DNA of 64,000 nt. Origin: Cordylochernes scorpioides. Its lineage: Eukaryota > Arthropoda > Arachnida > Pseudoscorpiones > Chernetidae. The notes under the pieces were generated by a model. That model had not been told where the DNA came from, made no database searches, and saw only the letters and a list, made by a program, of their open reading frames with translations. The DNA lies in the NCBI GenBank assembly GCA_030710605.1, contig CP092863.1:142196580-142260579 (forward strand), written 5' to 3'. Below are positions 48,501 to 51,500 of this stretch, piece after piece. The first letter of the stretch is position 1, and every line of letters starts with the position of its first letter. A program made the translations under genes and the position numbers.

Positions 48501-51500
48501 TTACACGAATTCCATGAGTTCATGCTCCTCGAGCTGTTTTATGATGAGCAGCGGCCTCTCCCAAAGGTCCTGTTTAGTGCATCTAATGCAAGCCAAAATG
48601 TGTTCTGGAGCTGCAGGTACCAAACTACATTTTGGGCAAGTGGGATAAATTTTGTTATTATTTTCTATCTTCAATGGCTTGAGATGGCCTGTTCTAAATC
48701 TTGTTAGTGTTGTTTGATGCTGTCTATTTCTGATGTTCAGAGCTCCTCCTGGGTTCACCCCAGGAGAAAGATATGGTATATATATGTTATAAATAATTAG
48801 ATTTCTGTTGTATTTTGTTTATTAGATCTATATAGAATTAATACTTGATGCTGATTATTTTGAGAATAGAGATATTTGTTGAGCAGTCGTGGCATAAATA
48901 TTGAAAGAATAATAATAAAATATGGTTTTGATCAGATATTTCTTTATTTGAGCTAAGGAATATATAAAAGAACATAATTTGATAAAAGTACTGCCTGGCT
49001 TATGGCGAGTAGAATAAGGAAAACAAAAGATTATTTACATAATGTACAAAAGATTTGAGCCGGCCATCGGGAAAGAACAACAACAATGAGATTTTATAGG
49101 GGAAGCATGACATCTGGTGGTAGATTTAAGCAGTATATTTGAATCTATATAATTTTAAATTAAATAATATTTTATATAACATATATATACATGTAGTAAT
49201 TTGCATAAGTAGAATTATGCAAATTTTACTACATATATGTAATATTGTTGCAAATGTGATGATCCTTTCTACGTATGGATGAACTGGCAGTCGTGTACGT
49301 GAGGCGAGTGTTGATGATCTTCCCACACGTGGACAACAAGAATCAGAGGCAGGGCTAGATGTTAGCACATAGAGGGATCGGGGACAGCCCATGGGACAGA
49401 GGTAGAGGCCATGACACAAACTTGGATGCTTATCCCCGAGACATGGAGAGAGAGACTGTAGTGAACTGCCGAGAAACACCCCCTAGAACATCTGCTGACC
49501 CCCTGCCAAAACTTGTCCTGTTTACAGGGGGGTCTCTATAAGAATGTCCCTCGGGACCCCACATGGGCTGGGCATTGCCTTTTTCCACCCCTCTGTCCCT
49601 GCTGCCACCAGCTGACCGCTCTCTCTTTGGATCTTTATTTTGACGTCACCAATTTTAGTTCATATACAAAAAGGGTGTACAGGTTATATTAATAAAGATA
49701 TAGCATATATAAGTAAAAGATTTGAAGCGTACGAGGATACTTTTCTTTTAAACTTTAATAAAGATTCGAGCTTTCGGGCGAAAACAGCCCTTCTACAGGA
49801 ACATTAGAAAAACAATTTCAAATAGTAACGTTTATAAACAAATAAATGGTATCTCTATTTGATCTTGTATTGCGTGAGTGAATCTCACACCCACGCGACC
49901 CAGACTATGATACATTGATTTAATCTGCTAAGTTGAAACTTTCCGAAGTAAAACAAACTGGCAAAGGGCAACTATGGTACACAATTTATGGAAATATTGC
50001 TTTATATGTGTCAGGGATCTCTATGTGTCGGTTAATACTATTGTGTTTCAAAGAGAGCAACGCCTCGACGACTAATCTTTTGAATTTGCTGTTGATATTA
50101 GAGTAATATGCATGTGGGTGGGATGTGTTAAAAGAATGTCCTGTTTGTCTAATATGTTGTACGATAAGGGACTTGGGTTCATTATTTCTAATGTTTCTGT
50201 GATGTTTGTCCATCCTGTCCTTGATTCGTCTGCCTGTTTCTCCTATGTATATGCTATTACAGTATGGGGGTGGTAGCAAATAGAAAGTGTCATTATTATA
50301 CAGTTTAAAATATACGATATATATATATATATATATACTATTTCTTTCTCCTCAAGTTTCTTACATTACAGCTTGTTGACAGACATTATTGTCTGAAAGC
50401 TCTCTCCAAGTTTATACCTCTTCATTTAAGAAACTTGTTGTTTTTACCTTTGGTCTCTTCTTAGTAACTCTAACAGCCATAATAATGTACGCCATTTTTA
50501 TGTTATTAACCGCGAGAGCACATGCTAATAACAAAAGTTTTCAATTATTCTGTATATATATTATTTAGAGTTTGTACATAGAGTATCAGCCCATTGAAGA
50601 GCAGTATATTTGCTCGAAAGCTTGCAAATTTAAATTTAAAAGAAACTTTTTACCTGATATTATTTTTTACTTTTTCAAATTAATCTATATTATTTATCTA
50701 CACCATATAATGATATGGAAGGATATATGTTTTAATAGAATACGGGAACTGTCTAATGCTTCGGGCACACCCATCGGTTTCATTAAAAAGCTCACCAATC
50801 TGCTTAACAATAATGGATCCCCTGCACTTGTTTCCTGTGATGATCCTGAAACGCTGAGGAGCGCGATTACAGGGCTCTTAAAAACAGCGGCAGACCAATC
50901 TATACAAAACGACCTTATAAGAATGGATAAATCTAAGCATACTCTCACTACAAAGACATTCACATATCTTTCATGACGGAGGGATACCTTTTAGGGGATT
51001 TTCCTTTCCCGGTTGTAAGACTATTCGCACAAATTAGAATACTTTCAAGTTTTTTTAGAGAAAACCACACCAAGATGCTCTGCGGTGAGGACCCGATTTG
51101 TACCTTCTGTAATTCAAAACTAAAAAATGAAATCACTCACTATATTTTTGATTGCTCTGCTCTGAAAGAAGAACCCTTATGCTCAAAACTGGGCAACTCT
51201 GTGCTTCACTTCCATCAATAATTGACAATATGACCCAGAATAAGTATATTGCTATGGCGTTTTATGGTTTCCACAAGTCCATATCTCAGAAGAAGGCCAA
51301 GTGACACTCACTCCTCACTTTCTTACTGCTACTCTTTTTGTGTTGCTTTTCTTGCTTCCCTCTTTCTCTTTCTTGTTTTTTTTTTTCTTTTTTTGTTTTT
51401 TCTTTTTCTTCTGTCTATATTGTTATTTCCTTTGTCTCACTGCTTTGTTCTGATGTATACCTCTGGTGAATCCTGTATAGGGTCAGTGACCCTAAATAAA

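Noticed and set aside
50572..50976. 134-codon ORF as one gene
   Set aside because: Its first third is Penelope-like terminal sequence and the rest is LINE-C; a chance fusion.
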